NCBI RefSeq assembly: GCF_026410085.1
Contig: NZ_CP112866.1
Coordinates: forward strand, 4,587,001-4,651,000
Origin: Pseudomonas quebecensis
Lineage (GTDB): Bacteria; Pseudomonadota; Gammaproteobacteria; Pseudomonadales; Pseudomonadaceae
Direction of reading: 5' to 3'
DNA length: 64,000 bases
Positions 62,816 to 64,000 of this stretch are shown here, piece after piece. Under the pieces are notes generated by a model that worked only from the letters and a program-made list of their open reading frames with translations, ran no database searches and was not told the origin of the DNA. Both the position numbers and the translations under genes were made by a program. Position 1 is the first letter of the stretch; each line of letters starts with the position of its first letter.

Positions 62816-64000
62816 TCAGGCGCCGGGCTTTTCGCCATACCAGCGCGGTGTGTACACCCAGGTACCGCCATCGGCCCGCGCGAATGTGCAGGTGGTGGAC
62901 GAGCCGATCAGCACCATGGTGCGCATGTCCACCTGGTCCGGGGTGAGTTGACCCAGAGTGGTGACGCGCAGCGTCTGGCCGGGCCGCCCGATATCGCGAC
63001 CCAGCACTACCGGCGTCTGCGGCGTACGGTGCAGCGCAACGATTTCCAGGGCGCGGCCCAATTGCCACGGGCGCGACCGCGAGATCGGGTTGTAGAACGC
63101 CAGCGCCAGGTCGGCCTGGGAGGCGAGGTCCAGGCGCTTTTCAATGATCGACCACGGCTTGAGGTTGTCCGACAGCGACATCACGCAGAAGTCATGGCCC
63201 AGCGGCGCGCCGGCCTGGGCGGCGGTGGCCAGGGACGCAGAGACGCCCGGCAGAATTTCCAGCTCGACCTGATGCCAGGCCGGGTCGCTGGAGTCATGCA
63301 ACGCCTCGATCACCGCAGCCGCCATGGCGAACACACCCGGGTCGCCGGACGACACCACCACCACCGAACGGCCACTGGCGGCCAATTCGAACGCATGGCG
63401 TGCGCGCTGCATTTCTTCACGGTTATCGGTGCAGTGCTGCACTTGGTCGTCACGGAACGGCCCGGCCATGCGCACGTAGGTTTCATAACCCAACACGTCG
63501 GTGCAGCGCGCCAATTCAGCCTTGACCGCCGGCACCATCAGCTCGGCCGCACCGGGGCCCAGGCCGATCACGGCGAGACGGCCACGCGGGCGCCCTACCT
63601 CGGACAGGTCCAGAGGATGCTCGGCAACCTGAATCACGAGGTCGGCGTCCTGCCGGATGCTGGCGAAACGCAGCGGCACAGCCAGTGCCGATGCCGCTTC
63701 ATGCAACGTCGCCTCGGCCATGTGCGTTTCGCTGGCGAGCAGGCACGCCAGCGATTGCACGGCAATGCCCGCGTCATGCAACGCAGCACGCACACGCTCG
63801 GCCAACTGCGCGCCGGGCTTGCAGGTCACGCTCACGTTTTTCGGATAGATCAGCAATTCGTTGGCAACGGCGGCGCGCGCGGCACTGCCCACATGGATCG
63901 CCAACCGCGCTTGCGGGTCCTGCGCCAGATTCGCTTGATCCAACCACGGCGCCGCGCCTTCGATACGCACGCTTTGGCCCGCCAGCAAGTCGGACACGAA
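62816..64000 (-). CDS. cobJ: CbiG-CobJ fusion, precorrin-3B C17-methyltransferase (5' end off the right edge)
   Basis: At least 394 codons are visible and the frame is still open at the right edge. The N-terminal visible part (about 130 residues, with TCKPGAQLAERVRAAL and LACLLASETHMAEATLHEAA) is a CbiG/CobE-like C-terminal domain. The C-terminal 245 residues form a tetrapyrrole methyltransferase: LAVIGLGPGAAELM, YETYVRMAG, VVVVSSGDPGVFAMA and the ILPGVSASLATAAQAGAPLGHDF region. CobJ methylates C17 and contracts the ring on the way to cobalamin. P. aeruginosa also has a CbiG-CobJ fusion, as I recall. Confidence 0.93.
   Translation of the reverse strand, partial: FVSDLLAGQSVRIEGAAPWLDQANLAQDPQARLAIHVGSAARAAVANELLIYPKNVSVTCKPGAQLAERVRAALHDAGIAVQSLACLLASETHMAEATLHEAASALAVPLRFASIRQDADLVIQVAEHPLDLSEVGRPRGRLAVIGLGPGAAELMVPAVKAELARCTDVLGYETYVRMAGPFRDDQVQHCTDNREEMQRARHAFELAASGRSVVVVSSGDPGVFAMAAAVIEALHDSSDPAWHQVELEILPGVSASLATAAQAGAPLGHDFCVMSLSDNLKPWSIIEKRLDLASQADLALAFYNPISRSRPWQLGRALEIVALHRTPQTPVVLGRDIGRPGQTLRVTTLGQLTPDQVDMRTMVLIGSSTTCTFARADGGTWVYTPRWYGEKPGA

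Overview
The window is a chromosomal stretch from a Pseudomonas of the P. fluorescens group. The base composition is high in G+C. Gene order on the right half (speA, yciH/SUI1, NUDIX, DUF2333, gcbA, chemoreceptor, aroQ, accB, accC, prmA, DUF3426, dusB, fis, purH, purD, retS) is the order I recall from P. aeruginosa around PA4839-PA4856. The intergenic hairpins built on a GGGAGGGGGCTTGCCCCC-type core are typical Pseudomonas REP elements. No rRNA, tRNA, CRISPR array, insertion sequence or prophage was seen.

Left part (1-13.2 kb): a truncated ArsR-type regulator; a LysR regulator divergent from a small monooxygenase and a quinone-oxidoreductase-like enzyme; a Bcr/CflA drug exporter; a copper-efflux cluster (copZ, a secreted two-cysteine protein, copA, cueR) with two clear CueR-type promoters; a RIO-type kinase; and a fatty-acyl set (FadI-like thiolase divergent from a long FabG and a MaoC hydratase).

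Middle-left (13.2-29.4 kb): a full Tad/Flp type IVb pilus locus. It holds the Flp pilin, rcpC-rcpA-tadZ-tadA-tadB-tadC-tadD plus a DUF3613 lipoprotein, the prepilin peptidase fppA, a TadE-like pseudopilin, a TadG-like protein, and a PprA/PprB-like sensor and regulator. A receiver-only response regulator sits next to flp and two DUF4136 lipoproteins sit behind tadG. The genes are arranged in several divergent and convergent blocks rather than one operon, and tadG is convergent with the sensor kinase gene.

Middle (29.4-40.4 kb): cmoM-mazG-like pair, penicillin-binding protein 1C and its usual partner, a thioester-containing bacterial alpha-2-macroglobulin lipoprotein, a small membrane protein on the opposite strand between them, a MATE exporter, and a short, A/T-richer lipoprotein gene of unknown function behind a leader hairpin.

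Right (40.4-64 kb): arginine decarboxylase, the SUI1-like factor, NUDIX and DUF2333 proteins, the diguanylate cyclase GcbA, a CtpL-like chemoreceptor, the aroQ-accB-accC group, prmA, a zinc-ribbon membrane protein, dusB-fis, purH, purD, the hybrid sensor RetS, a MarC-family membrane protein, an unrecognised 259-residue protein, and the 3' part of a CbiG-CobJ fusion for cobalamin synthesis that runs off the right edge.

I did not find a system that is clearly new. The better leads are the Tad-linked accessory genes, the secreted protein inside the copper cluster, the orphan lipoprotein with its leader hairpin, the unrecognised gene at 61.8-62.6 kb, and several perfect inverted or direct repeats in promoter positions.
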